DNA from: Paenibacillus sp. URB8-2
Lineage (GTDB): Bacteria > Bacillota > Bacilli > Paenibacillales > Paenibacillaceae
DNA length: 64,000 nucleotides
NCBI RefSeq assembly: GCF_013393385.1
Contig: NZ_AP023239.1
Location: 1,426,001-1,490,000 of the forward strand
Reading direction: 5' to 3'
The notes beneath the pieces were generated by a model. The model did not search any database. It was not told where the DNA came from and saw nothing but the letters and a program-made list of their open reading frames with translations. The position numbers and the translations under genes were made by a program. This document shows positions 25,810-34,452 of this stretch, piece by piece; position 1 is the first letter of the stretch, and every line of letters starts with the position of its first letter.

Positions 25810-25853
25810 ACAGCCACTGCGCGGAAACTGTTGTCCGGGGTTGCAGTGGCTGT
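25810..25853 (+). terminator. Intercistronic hairpin after the module 2 binding protein
   Basis: ACAGCCACTGC and GCAGTGGCTGT form a perfect 11-bp stem across about 22 bases, followed by CCTTTTC. A TTG at 25841 that could extend the next reading frame lies inside this stem and is not a credible start. Confidence 0.7.
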
Positions 25854-25888
25854 CCTTTTCAAATCCATCACGAAAGAAGGAATCAAAC

Positions 25889-26818
25889 ATGAAGCAAGCT
25901 CTTACCGGCAAGCTGTCGGGAGTGGCGGTGCGGCCGGCGATGAAGCGAACGAGCCTTCGTAAGCATTTGATCTACTTCGCTTTTGTTTCCCCAGCGCTTT
26001 TGCTGTTCACACTCATCATTGTGCTTCCTTTTTTCAGAGCGATTCTCTTCTCGTTTCAGGATTGGGACGGGATCAGCAGCAATATCGAATGGGCCGGATG
26101 GGATAATTACATCACCCTTTTCCATGATAAAGCTTTCCTGAAATCGTTTCTCTTTACGCTGAAGTATGTGGCGGTCGGAACGATTTTGGTGAATATTGCG
26201 GGTTTTTTCCTCGCCTTTGCCCTGAATTTCGCTTTGAAAAGCAAAAATGTGCTGAGAACGGTCTATTTCATGCCCCATGTGATTGGGCCGCTGATTATCG
26301 GATTTATCTGGCAGTTTATCTTCACCCAGGTATTCCCGAATCTGGCCGATCTAACAGGCTGGGGAATATTTGAGAAGAGCTGGCTGGCCCTGCCGAACTA
26401 CGCTTTCTGGGCTCTGATTATCGTTAACGTATGGTACACCGCCGGATATTTGATGGTCATTTACATTGCGGCTCTTCAAGGGGTTTCACCCGATCTGCTG
26501 GAAGCGGCCGAGATTGACGGAGCCAACTCTTGGCAAAGACTTTGGTTCATGGTTCTTCCGCTTGTCCGGCCCGCCATCACGATTTGCCTGTTCCTGGCCA
26601 TCACCAACGGATTTAAGGTATTCGATCTGAACTTTGCACTCACGAAGGGCGGACCGTTTGGATCGACGGAGTCGCTTGCGCTGCAAATTTATCAGGATGC
26701 CTTCTCCAACAATCAATACACGCTGGCTTCGACCAAAGCGATCATATTCTTCGTCGTACTCGCTTCCATTACGCTTATCCAGGTATTTGTGATGAAACGC
26801 AAGGAGGTTGAAATGTAA
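25889..26818 (+). CDS. Sugar ABC transporter permease, MalF type (module 2)
   Basis: 309 residues from the ATG at 25889, with AGAAGGAA upstream. A basic ~30-residue N-terminal tail precedes six spans. The ATPase-contact loop reads LLEAAEIDGANSWQRLWF followed by MVLPLV, and the segment FALTKGGPFGSTESLA is characteristic of MalF-type permeases. Its stop codon overlaps the next start (TAATG). Confidence 0.93.
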   Translation: MKQALTGKLSGVAVRPAMKRTSLRKHLIYFAFVSPALLLFTLIIVLPFFRAILFSFQDWDGISSNIEWAGWDNYITLFHDKAFLKSFLFTLKYVAVGTILVNIAGFFLAFALNFALKSKNVLRTVYFMPHVIGPLIIGFIWQFIFTQVFPNLADLTGWGIFEKSWLALPNYAFWALIIVNVWYTAGYLMVIYIAALQGVSPDLLEAAEIDGANSWQRLWFMVLPLVRPAITICLFLAITNGFKVFDLNFALTKGGPFGSTESLALQIYQDAFSNNQYTLASTKAIIFFVVLASITLIQVFVMKRKEVEM

Positions 26819-27648
26819 TGAAAGAGCGCTATAATGCCGGAAAGTTTCTGCTTGAAATCGCCATGGCCGTTTTGGCTGTACTCTTTCTCGCCCCTCTGTA
26901 TCTTGTGTTCATCAATGCGTTTAAGCGATATGACGAGGTGTTAAGCTCCACGGCGTCCCTTCCCGAGTCTTTCGGGCTGAACAATTTCATAACCGTGTGG
27001 CAGCAGATTCATTTTCCAACCGCTTTTCTGAACTCCCTTACGATCACGGTTATCAGCGTGCTCTGCATTCTGCTGGTCAGCTCGGCTGCCGCCTATCAAA
27101 TCGTCCGCCGTCCGGGCAAGCTCAGCAATATTATTTTTCTGGCGATTCTGGCATCCATGGTCATCCCTTTTCAAACGATGATGATCCCTTTGCTGCAGGT
27201 CGCCAAAGATTTTCATTTGATCAACTCCTTGTACGGAATCATTATCATGTATCTCGGCTTCGGCATCCCGCTGGCCCTGTTCCTTTATCACGGCTTTATC
27301 AAGGGGATTCCCATTGAACTGGAAGAAGCGGCTACCATTGACGGGTGCAATACCTTCGGTGTATATTTCCGCATTCTCCTTCCTCTGCTTGCACCGATTA
27401 CGACCACGATTGCCATCCTGCACTCGTTGTGGATCTGGAACGATTTTCTCCTGCCGTATATTGTGCTGGGCCAGAAATCCAATCAGACGATTCCGCTCGC
27501 TTCCTATGTTTATTTCGGGGAGTACATGAACGAATGGCATCTGGCGCTGGCCGCATTGACTATGGCGGTCATTCCCGTCATCGCGTTCTTTCTACTAATG
27601 CAGAGATATATTATTCAAGGCATAACCGCAGGGGCCGTTAAAGGCTAG
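26818..27648 (+). CDS. Sugar ABC transporter permease, MalG type (module 2)
   Basis: 276 residues, starting within the stop codon of the previous gene; AAGGAGG lies ~11 bases upstream. The coupling loop is LEEAATIDGCNTFGVYF with a following conserved proline; the C-terminus is IQGITAGAVKG. It completes the module 2 transporter and is 31 bases ahead of the glucosidase gene, so import and hydrolysis are co-expressed. Confidence 0.93.
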   Translation: MKERYNAGKFLLEIAMAVLAVLFLAPLYLVFINAFKRYDEVLSSTASLPESFGLNNFITVWQQIHFPTAFLNSLTITVISVLCILLVSSAAAYQIVRRPGKLSNIIFLAILASMVIPFQTMMIPLLQVAKDFHLINSLYGIIIMYLGFGIPLALFLYHGFIKGIPIELEEAATIDGCNTFGVYFRILLPLLAPITTTIAILHSLWIWNDFLLPYIVLGQKSNQTIPLASYVYFGEYMNEWHLALAALTMAVIPVIAFFLLMQRYIIQGITAGAVKG

Positions 27649-27679
27649 GCTGCGAATATTTCAGAGGAGTGTAGCCTGT

Positions 27680-29383
27680 ATGAAGCACAGCTGGTGGAAG
27701 GAAGCCGTTGTCTATCAGATTTATCCGCGAAGCTTTATGGACAGCGACGGGGACGGAGTCGGCGACCTGCAAGGCATTACCATGAAGCTTGACTATTTAA
27801 AAGAGCTGGGTATCGACGTGATCTGGCTGAGCCCGGTTTACCAATCTCCAAATGACGACAACGGTTATGATATCAGCGATTACCGGGAGATCATGGACGA
27901 ATTTGGTACGATGGAGACGTTTGACCGGCTGCTTCTTGAAGCCCACAAGCGGGAAATCAAGATTATGATGGATCTGGTCGTCAATCACTCCTCGGATGAG
28001 CATCCGTGGTTTGTAGAGGCCCGGTCTTCCAAGGACAGCCCGTACCGGGACTATTACATTTGGCGTCCGGCCAGTGAGGAGGGCAGCCTCCCAAACAACT
28101 GGGGCTCTCATTTTGGCGGGTCCGTGTGGGAATACGAAGAAACGACCGGGGAATATTTCCTCCATCTCTATTCGAAGAAACAGCCGGACTTCAACTGGGA
28201 GAATCCGAAGCTTCGGCGAGATGTATACGACATAATGACCTTCTGGCTGGAAAAGGGCGTTGACGGCTTCCGGATGGATGTCATCAATATGATTTCGAAA
28301 GCGGAAGGTCTTCCGGACGGAGAAGTCCATGAAGGGTATAAATTCGGGGATGGCAATCCTTATTACAGTAACGGTCCGAAAATCCATGAATACCTGCAGG
28401 AGATGAACCGGGAGGTTCTGGACAAATACGATATCATCACGGTCGGGGAAATGCCGAAAGTGGGCGTGGAGCAGGCCAAGCTGTATACGGGCTCGGACCG
28501 TGGCGAGTTAAACATGATCTTTCATTTCGAGCATGTTACGGTAGGCAATGGACAGTTCGGCCGCTGGTCCCCCATTGAATGGAAGCTGACGGAATTGAAA
28601 ACGATCTTTAACCGCTGGCAGTACGGCCTTAAAGAAGACGGCTGGAACAGCCTGTACTGGAGCAACCACGACCAACCGCGTGCCGTTTCAAGGTTTGGCG
28701 ACGACAGCAGCGAATACCGTGTGCCTTCTGCCAAAATGCTTGCCACCTGTCTGCATATGCTTCAGGGTACCCCTTATATTTATCAGGGAGAAGAGCTCGG
28801 GATGACCAATGTCGGCTTTGCATCCGTTTTCGATTACCGGGATATTCAGACTGTGAATGCTTATAGGGATTATGTCGGAGAAGGGGCGCTGACGCATGAA
28901 CAGATGATGGACGCCATCCATCAGCGCAGCCGGGATAACGGACGAACGCCGATGCAATGGTCGGATGCCGAGAATGCCGGGTTTACGGACGGATCACCAT
29001 GGATCGCCTTAAATCCAAACTACAAGGAAATCAACGCCGAGAGCGCCATAAACGATCCGGATTCCATCTTTAACTACTACAAGAAGCTGATTCGGCTTCG
29101 CAAGGAGCATAAGATTATCGTCTTTGGAGCCTTCGATATTCTCTTGGAGGAAGACGAACACATTTATGCTTTTACGAGATCGCTCGGAACGGAAAGGCTG
29201 CTGGTGCTCTGCAATTTCTCGCGAGAGACCCTGCCAGTCAAGCTTCCGGAAGAATTTCAAGACTCCAGCAAGGAGATGCTTATCGGCAACTATATAATAA
29301 ATACAGCGACTGATCATTCGGAGAAAAGCGAGAGCCTGCAGCTTTTGCCTTATGAGGCGCGTGTTTATCGGGTTACCGTTTAA
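27680..29383 (+). CDS. GH13 alpha-glucosidase (oligo-1,6-glucosidase/MalL type)
   Basis: 567 residues, standard length for the GH13_31 group, and no signal peptide, so it acts in the cytosol. The N-terminus WWKEAVVYQIYPRSF and DLVVNHSSDEH are family hallmarks. Catalytic residues are D200 (GFRMDV), E257 (TVGEMP) and D331 (SNHDQPR). The VIN sequence after the nucleophile resembles oligo-1,6-glucosidases more than trehalose-6-phosphate hydrolases, though exact specificity is not certain. It ends the module 2 operon and would release glucose from imported oligosaccharides. Confidence 0.93.
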   Translation: MKHSWWKEAVVYQIYPRSFMDSDGDGVGDLQGITMKLDYLKELGIDVIWLSPVYQSPNDDNGYDISDYREIMDEFGTMETFDRLLLEAHKREIKIMMDLVVNHSSDEHPWFVEARSSKDSPYRDYYIWRPASEEGSLPNNWGSHFGGSVWEYEETTGEYFLHLYSKKQPDFNWENPKLRRDVYDIMTFWLEKGVDGFRMDVINMISKAEGLPDGEVHEGYKFGDGNPYYSNGPKIHEYLQEMNREVLDKYDIITVGEMPKVGVEQAKLYTGSDRGELNMIFHFEHVTVGNGQFGRWSPIEWKLTELKTIFNRWQYGLKEDGWNSLYWSNHDQPRAVSRFGDDSSEYRVPSAKMLATCLHMLQGTPYIYQGEELGMTNVGFASVFDYRDIQTVNAYRDYVGEGALTHEQMMDAIHQRSRDNGRTPMQWSDAENAGFTDGSPWIALNPNYKEINAESAINDPDSIFNYYKKLIRLRKEHKIIVFGAFDILLEEDEHIYAFTRSLGTERLLVLCNFSRETLPVKLPEEFQDSSKEMLIGNYIINTATDHSEKSESLQLLPYEARVYRVTV

Positions 29384-29391
29384 CAAAAATA

Positions 29392-29448
29392 GGACGTGAA
29401 CCGAATCTTGGCCGCTGTGAGCGATCCATTTGGTCACGTCCTTTTGTT
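29392..29448. terminator. Terminator between the GH13 gene and convergent lplJ
   Basis: GGACGTGA and TCACGTCC pair as an 8-bp stem with CC / GG just inside, followed by TTTTGTTT; an A-run precedes the left arm. It probably serves both converging transcripts. Confidence 0.75.
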
Positions 29449-29479
29449 TGACAAAGCGAGTGGTGATAGCCCCCTCTGC

Positions 29480-30481
29480 CTATTCCTCCAGAAAAATCAA
29501 ACCGATGACATCCTCCGGCTCGATGCGTCCGAAATAATGCTTCAGATCAAGATGGGAGAGCGCCTGCCGAATCTCCTCCTGCTCATACCGCTTGCCGCGC
29601 AGCGCATCTTCTACGTCGGCCACGTCGCCCACGCCGAAGAAGTCGCCGTAAATCTTGATTTCCTCGATCCGCGCGTCCTTGATCTCCATTCGAATATCGA
29701 CGATGCCGCCGGGGAACTTGACCGCATGCTTCACATTGCTCTTCGGCGACTTGCCGTAGTTCCAATCCCAGTTCTGGTAACGCTCCTCAGAGATTTTGTT
29801 GATCTGGAACCAGTCTTCCTCAGTAAGCTTGTACTGCGGCACCTCGGCAGGCTCCATCCCGAAGATGGACCGGAGAAGGCCCGCGCGGAATTCCTCAATG
29901 GTCATGTCTGTTCCAAGCAGCTCCTTAATATTGGCGACCCGGCTGCGGACCGATTTCGTGCTCTTGGACTTGAATTTTTCCGGATTCGCATTCAGCGACG
30001 CCTGCACGTCGTCCAGATTCAGGTCGTACATCAGCGTGCCGTGGCTGAACATGCGCCCCCGGGTCGAGAACTGTGCGTTGCCGGAAATCTTTTGCTCCCC
30101 GACCTGAAGGTCATTGCGTCCGCTCAGCTCGGCGTTAACGCCCATGCTCTTCAAATAGTCGATGACCGGCTGGGTGAATTTCAGAAAGTTATGAAAGGAA
30201 TCGCCGTCGTCTTTAGTAATGAAGCTGAAATTCAGGTTGCCGAGATCGTGGTAGACCGCCCCTCCGCCGGACAGCCGGCGCACCACCTTGATATTATGTT
30301 CTTGGACATATTCCTGGTTGATTTCTTCTATAGTATTTTGATGCTTGCCGATGATAATGGACGGGCTGTTGATATAAAAAAGCAAGTAGCTGTCGTCCAT
30401 GGGCAGAAACTTCAGCGCGTATTCCTCAATCGCCAAATTGATGGCCGGGTCCGTAATTCCGGCGTTATCGATAAAGAGCAT
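29480..30481 (-). CDS. lplJ: Lipoate-protein ligase A (LplJ type)
   Basis: 333 residues in two domains: an N-terminal BPL/LplA catalytic domain with RRLSGGGAVYHDLGNLNFSF and SGRNDL, then a C-terminal accessory domain from ~250. The lipoyl-AMP binding lysine sits in EQKISGNAQ. The enzyme activates free lipoate with ATP and attaches it to E2 subunits and GcvH in the cytosol. GGAGG lies 9 bases before the ATG. It is a single-gene unit. Confidence 0.95.
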   Translation of the reverse strand: MLFIDNAGITDPAINLAIEEYALKFLPMDDSYLLFYINSPSIIIGKHQNTIEEINQEYVQEHNIKVVRRLSGGGAVYHDLGNLNFSFITKDDGDSFHNFLKFTQPVIDYLKSMGVNAELSGRNDLQVGEQKISGNAQFSTRGRMFSHGTLMYDLNLDDVQASLNANPEKFKSKSTKSVRSRVANIKELLGTDMTIEEFRAGLLRSIFGMEPAEVPQYKLTEEDWFQINKISEERYQNWDWNYGKSPKSNVKHAVKFPGGIVDIRMEIKDARIEEIKIYGDFFGVGDVADVEDALRGKRYEQEEIRQALSHLDLKHYFGRIEPEDVIGLIFLEE

Positions 30482-30655
30482 AGTCCATTCCTCCGTTTAG
30501 GCTAATGAATACAGCTACTATTTTAAACCAGTTTCGCCTGTTTCACAAAAGAGATCCGGTCCCCCGGAGAACCGCGCCCGGCGGAAATCGCCGCTTGCGC
30601 GGTTCTTTTTTTGTCTGCGCAAATATGCCATGATAACGGTGGAGGAGATGCACGT

Positions 30656-32155
30656 ATGTTCAATGATTTCAAGCTTGCGGAGGGACGCCCGGTCTATCTC
30701 CAGGTCAAGGATTACATGAAACGGCTGATTGTCCAAGGAGCGCTTCAGGCGGACCGGCGGCTTCCCGCGACAAGAGAGCTTGCCGGGCTGCTCGGCGTCA
30801 GCCGCAATACGGTCATCTCCGCCTATGCGGAACTTGAGGAAGACGGATTCGCCTACACGGTTCAGGGCAGGGGCAGCTTCGCCGCCGAGGTGACGCCCAA
30901 GCGTACAGTCGATGAGGGGATAGCCAGCGGTTGCGGAAAGCTGGACTGGAGCGAACGCGTCAGTGAATATGCCCTCCTCGCGGAGGAACTGGACCTGATG
31001 AAGCGCGGCATCCGGGGCGCGAAAGGGATCATCTCGTTTACGAGCATTGCGCCCGACGAGAAGCTGTTCGATCTGGACAGCGTAAGGCGCGCTTTTTCGG
31101 ACCGGATGGCCGTGGAAGGCAATGTGCTGCTAAATTACGGCTACGCCAAGGGCTACAAGCCGCTGATCGACTATTTAATGGACTATATGGCCCGCAAGGG
31201 CGTGGATACTCAGAATAAAGATATGCTGATTACGAGCGGCTTCACCGAAGGCTTCGACATCGTGCTGTCTGCCATCAGAAAGAATAGCGGAATGGTGCTG
31301 TGCGAGAACCCGACCCACAATACGGCCATCAAAAACTTGAAGCTGCACGGCTTCGGGATCAAAGGTATTGCGATGGAGCCGGACGGTATCAGCATTGGTG
31401 GGCTGGAACAGGCGCTTGAGGAAGGGGCTTACGACCTCGCCTATTTCGTTCCGTCCTACCATAACCCGACGGGCATCGTGACCTCTCTGCAAAAAAGGCT
31501 GGAGCTGATGACCCTGATGAATCGCTACGGGATTCCCGTAATCGAGGACGGCTTCAATGAAGAGCTGCGTTACTCCGGCTCGCATGTGGCGCCGCTGGCA
31601 GCCATGGCGGGTGCAGGAAATGGCGTCATTTATATCGGCAGCTTTTCCAAGGTGCTGTTTCCGGGTCTCAGAGTAGGCTGGGTGCTGGCGGACCGGCAAC
31701 TGATCGGCACACTGGAGAGCATCAAGCGGGCCCGGAGCATTCATACCTCGACGCTCGACCAATCGCTGCTGTATCAATACTTGCATAACGGCAATCTGGA
31801 AAAATATTTACGCAGATCCCGGGCCGAATATAAACGGAAATACGAGTGGACGCTTGCCTGCTGCCGGGAGCTAATTCCTTATTCCACCCTGTCGGGAGAC
31901 GGCGGGCTGCATCTGTTCATGACGTTTGAGGAGGGCTTCGACACAAGAGAACTGCTGGCGGCCTGCTCGCGAAGAGGCGTGATTTTTACGCCTGGGGACA
32001 ATTTCTTTACGGACGGAACCGGCGGGAATACGCTGCGTCTGGGCTTCTCCAGAGTGACGGATGAGGACATCCGCAAGGGAATCGCCATTATTGGCAGGGC
32101 GGCGAAAGAGCTGATGAATAGATCGGAGCATGCGGCGACGGCGCCAAAAGAATAA
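30656..32155 (+). CDS. MocR/GabR-type transcriptional regulator, probably DdlR-like
   Basis: 499 residues from the ATG at 30656 (GGAGGAG upstream). Residues ~1-75 are a GntR winged helix (LPATRELAGLLGVSRNTVISAYAEL); the rest is a fold-type I aminotransferase domain used as a PLP and ligand sensor, with PLP lysine K332 in GSFSKVLFPGLRVGW. It lies 54 bases ahead of ddl on the same strand. Brevibacillus DdlR, a MocR protein, activates ddl, so this gene is probably its counterpart, sensing D-alanine-related ligands. The family is firm; the ddl link is inference. Confidence 0.9.
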   Translation: MFNDFKLAEGRPVYLQVKDYMKRLIVQGALQADRRLPATRELAGLLGVSRNTVISAYAELEEDGFAYTVQGRGSFAAEVTPKRTVDEGIASGCGKLDWSERVSEYALLAEELDLMKRGIRGAKGIISFTSIAPDEKLFDLDSVRRAFSDRMAVEGNVLLNYGYAKGYKPLIDYLMDYMARKGVDTQNKDMLITSGFTEGFDIVLSAIRKNSGMVLCENPTHNTAIKNLKLHGFGIKGIAMEPDGISIGGLEQALEEGAYDLAYFVPSYHNPTGIVTSLQKRLELMTLMNRYGIPVIEDGFNEELRYSGSHVAPLAAMAGAGNGVIYIGSFSKVLFPGLRVGWVLADRQLIGTLESIKRARSIHTSTLDQSLLYQYLHNGNLEKYLRRSRAEYKRKYEWTLACCRELIPYSTLSGDGGLHLFMTFEEGFDTRELLAACSRRGVIFTPGDNFFTDGTGGNTLRLGFSRVTDEDIRKGIAIIGRAAKELMNRSEHAATAPKE

Positions 32156-32208
32156 GCGGAGTAAAAAAGCAATGAGCCTATCCAGGTGAACGAAAGGGAG
32201 CGGGAAAT

Positions 32209-33132
32209 ATGAGAGTTGGCGTGATTATGGGCGGCATTTCGTCGGAAAGAGAGATTTCGCTGAAGACAGGCGCGGAGATATTAAAAGCGCTGAACCCTGC
32301 CCAATATGAGGCCGTTCCGGTCGTCATTAACAAGCGGGAGGAACTAGCGGAACAGGTGCGCGGCCTCGATCTTGCGCTGCTGGCGCTGCATGGGGCGTTC
32401 GGCGAGGACGGAACCGTGCAGGCCGTGCTGGAATCGCTGAACATCCCTTATACGGGAAGCGGTGTGCTGTCCAGCGCCATCTGCATGGATAAGGATGTAT
32501 CCAAAAGACTGCTGCGCGCAGCCGGAATCGCGACCGCCGACTGGCTCTGCTGGAATCATATAGACGAGTTTGCGCCCGAAGCGGTGGAGAAGCTCGGCTA
32601 TCCGGTTATCGTCAAGCCTTCCTCGGGCGGTTCCAGCATCGGCATGGCCAAGGTGAATGAACCGGGTGAACTGCGGGCCGCCGTAATGGAAGCTTTCCGG
32701 TGGGACCGGTCGGTTATGGCGGAGCGTTACGTCCGGGGGATGGAGATTACCTGCTCCATTCTGGATGGAGAGACGCTGCCGATCATCGGCATCGTTCCAC
32801 AGACTGCGGAATGGTTCGACTACGACGCCAAATATACCGAGAACGGAGCGCGGGAGCAGGTTACCGTTCTGCCCGCCGAACTGGAGCGCGAGGTGCGGCG
32901 GATCGCCCTGGACTGCTACCGGACGCTGAAATGCAGCGTATACGCCCGGGTCGATATGATCGTCTCTGACGGCGTTCCCTTCGTGCTTGAGGTGAACACG
33001 CTGCCGGGCATGACCTCGGCCAGCCTGATGCCCAAGAGCGCCAAGGCTGCCGGAATGACATTCGGCGGTCTGCTGGATGCCATTATCGCTGCTTCGCTGA
33101 AGGAAAGGGGCGTGCCCGTTCATGTCCGGTGA
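32209..33132 (+). CDS. ddl: D-alanine--D-alanine ligase
   Basis: 307 residues in three domains. The N-terminal domain starts VGVIMGGISSEREISLKTG and contains LHGAFGEDGTVQ; the ATP-grasp part has VIVKPSSGGSSIGMAKV and the metal-binding segment VLEVNTLPGMTS. It joins two D-alanines for the peptidoglycan stem peptide in the cytosol. AAGGGAG lies upstream. The short (~307-residue) form is the usual DdlB length. It overlaps the next gene by 11 bases. Confidence 0.96.
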   Translation: MRVGVIMGGISSEREISLKTGAEILKALNPAQYEAVPVVINKREELAEQVRGLDLALLALHGAFGEDGTVQAVLESLNIPYTGSGVLSSAICMDKDVSKRLLRAAGIATADWLCWNHIDEFAPEAVEKLGYPVIVKPSSGGSSIGMAKVNEPGELRAAVMEAFRWDRSVMAERYVRGMEITCSILDGETLPIIGIVPQTAEWFDYDAKYTENGAREQVTVLPAELEREVRRIALDCYRTLKCSVYARVDMIVSDGVPFVLEVNTLPGMTSASLMPKSAKAAGMTFGGLLDAIIAASLKERGVPVHVR

Positions 33133-34375
33133 TTGGATTTGTCAGACCGTCCGTGATCTTCCGCCATCGGGCATCCGCGCTTTCTTCGAAACAGCGGCGA
33201 ATAACAAGCGGTTGATTCAGCTCGGAGTCGGCGAGCCGGATTTTCGGGTGCCGGAGTCGGTCCGGAAAGCCTGCATCTCCGCGCTGAACCGGGGAGAAAC
33301 GGGATATTCCTCCAATGCTGGCTTACCGGAGCTCCGCAGGGAAATTGCCGGCTATCTAAGCGCCGGCTTCGGGCTTCGCTATGATCCCGGCGCGGAGATC
33401 ATCGTCACGGCAGGCAGCAGCGAGGCACTGGATATTACGCTGCGGACGGTCATATCACCGGGGGACGAAGTGCTCATACCGTCACCCGGTTATGTGGCCT
33501 ACGCTCCGATGGTCACGCTGAGCGGAGGGAGTGTTCTTCCCGTGGAGACGAAGCGGGAAGAAGGCTTCAAGCTGACGGCCGAGGCTCTGCGGCGGAGCAT
33601 CACCCCGCGCACGAAGGCGCTTATGGTGAATTACCCAAATAATCCTACCGGCGCGGTGATGACCCGCAGAGATTGGGAGCCGATTGCCGAGCTTGCCGTC
33701 CGGCATAATCTGATTGTCATCTCGGATGAGGTCTATGCCGAATTGACCTACGGAGATCGGCATGTCAGCGTGGCGTCGCTGCCGGGAATGAAAGAGCGGA
33801 CCATTGTCATTAGCGGCTTCTCCAAGGCGTTCGCCATGACCGGCTGGAGAGTCGGCTACTGCTGCGCAAGCGGAGAACTGGCGGCCGCGATGCTCAAAAT
33901 TCACCAGTATATCGCCATGTGCGCATCGGTTCCGGGGCAGATCGCCGCTCTGGAATCGCTGCGGAGCGGGCTTGAATCGAAAGACCGAATGAAGGCTGCC
34001 TTTGACGCGAGGCGCACCCTATTCGTGGAAGGGCTGAATGCGCTCGGCCTGCCCTGCCATATGCCGGACGGCGCCTTCTATGCTTTTCCATCGGTCGCCG
34101 GAACCGGGCTGACCTCAGAGCAGTTCGCGCTTCGGCTGCTCCGCGAAGCCGGGGTCGCAGTCGTGCCCGGTTCCGTGTTCGGACCCGGCGGGGAGGGGCA
34201 TATCCGCTGCTCCTATGCCGCTTCGGCTGAACAGCTTGCCGAGGCGCTGGGGCGAATCGGGCGCTTTATGGAATCTCTGTCTGCGGGCGATCATACGCTC
34301 TGCTTTCCGGAGGAACGGACGAAAGGTTGTGAGGGTGAGGGGACTGAAGCCGGGGCGGCTGCGGTTGGCTCTTAA
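33122..34375 (+). CDS. PatA-like class I aminotransferase
   Basis: 417 residues. Features are IQLGVGEPDFRVPESV, NYPNNPTGAVM, ISDEVYAELTY and the PLP lysine K235 in SGFSKAFAMTGWRVGY, the pattern of the aspartate/PatA subgroup that transaminates N-acetyl-L,L-2,6-diaminopimelate or aromatic/aspartate substrates. It starts inside ddl and is surely co-translated with it. A role in diaminopimelate or alanine supply for the cell wall fits the neighbour but is inferred. The last ~35 residues, rich in Gly and Ala, are an extra tail. Confidence 0.92.
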   Translation: MSGDWICQTVRDLPPSGIRAFFETAANNKRLIQLGVGEPDFRVPESVRKACISALNRGETGYSSNAGLPELRREIAGYLSAGFGLRYDPGAEIIVTAGSSEALDITLRTVISPGDEVLIPSPGYVAYAPMVTLSGGSVLPVETKREEGFKLTAEALRRSITPRTKALMVNYPNNPTGAVMTRRDWEPIAELAVRHNLIVISDEVYAELTYGDRHVSVASLPGMKERTIVISGFSKAFAMTGWRVGYCCASGELAAAMLKIHQYIAMCASVPGQIAALESLRSGLESKDRMKAAFDARRTLFVEGLNALGLPCHMPDGAFYAFPSVAGTGLTSEQFALRLLREAGVAVVPGSVFGPGGEGHIRCSYAASAEQLAEALGRIGRFMESLSAGDHTLCFPEERTKGCEGEGTEAGAAAVGS

Positions 34376-34400
34376 CCGCCGGTCTGCATTTAATCAACAA

Positions 34401-34445
34401 AAAGGTCCCGGCAGGCTTCATTAGAAGCTTGCCGGGACCTTTTTC
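34401..34445. terminator. Bidirectional terminator between the ddl operon and the chemoreceptor gene
   Basis: AAAGGTCCCGGCA and TGCCGGGACCTTT pair perfectly, with GCTTC / GAAGC continuing the stem around one mismatched base, flanked by A- and T-runs on both sides. It sits exactly between convergent genes. Confidence 0.92.
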
Positions 34446-34452
34446 CCGTGCG

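Noticed and set aside
25841..25888. N-terminal extension of the module 2 MalF-type permease from a TTG
   Set aside because: The TTG lies within the arm of a perfect 11-bp hairpin and has no ribosome binding site; the ATG at 25889 has one.
29396..30505. Long plus-strand reading frame of 369 codons
   Set aside because: It is entirely antisense to lplJ, whose catalytic motifs are intact, and has no protein-like features.
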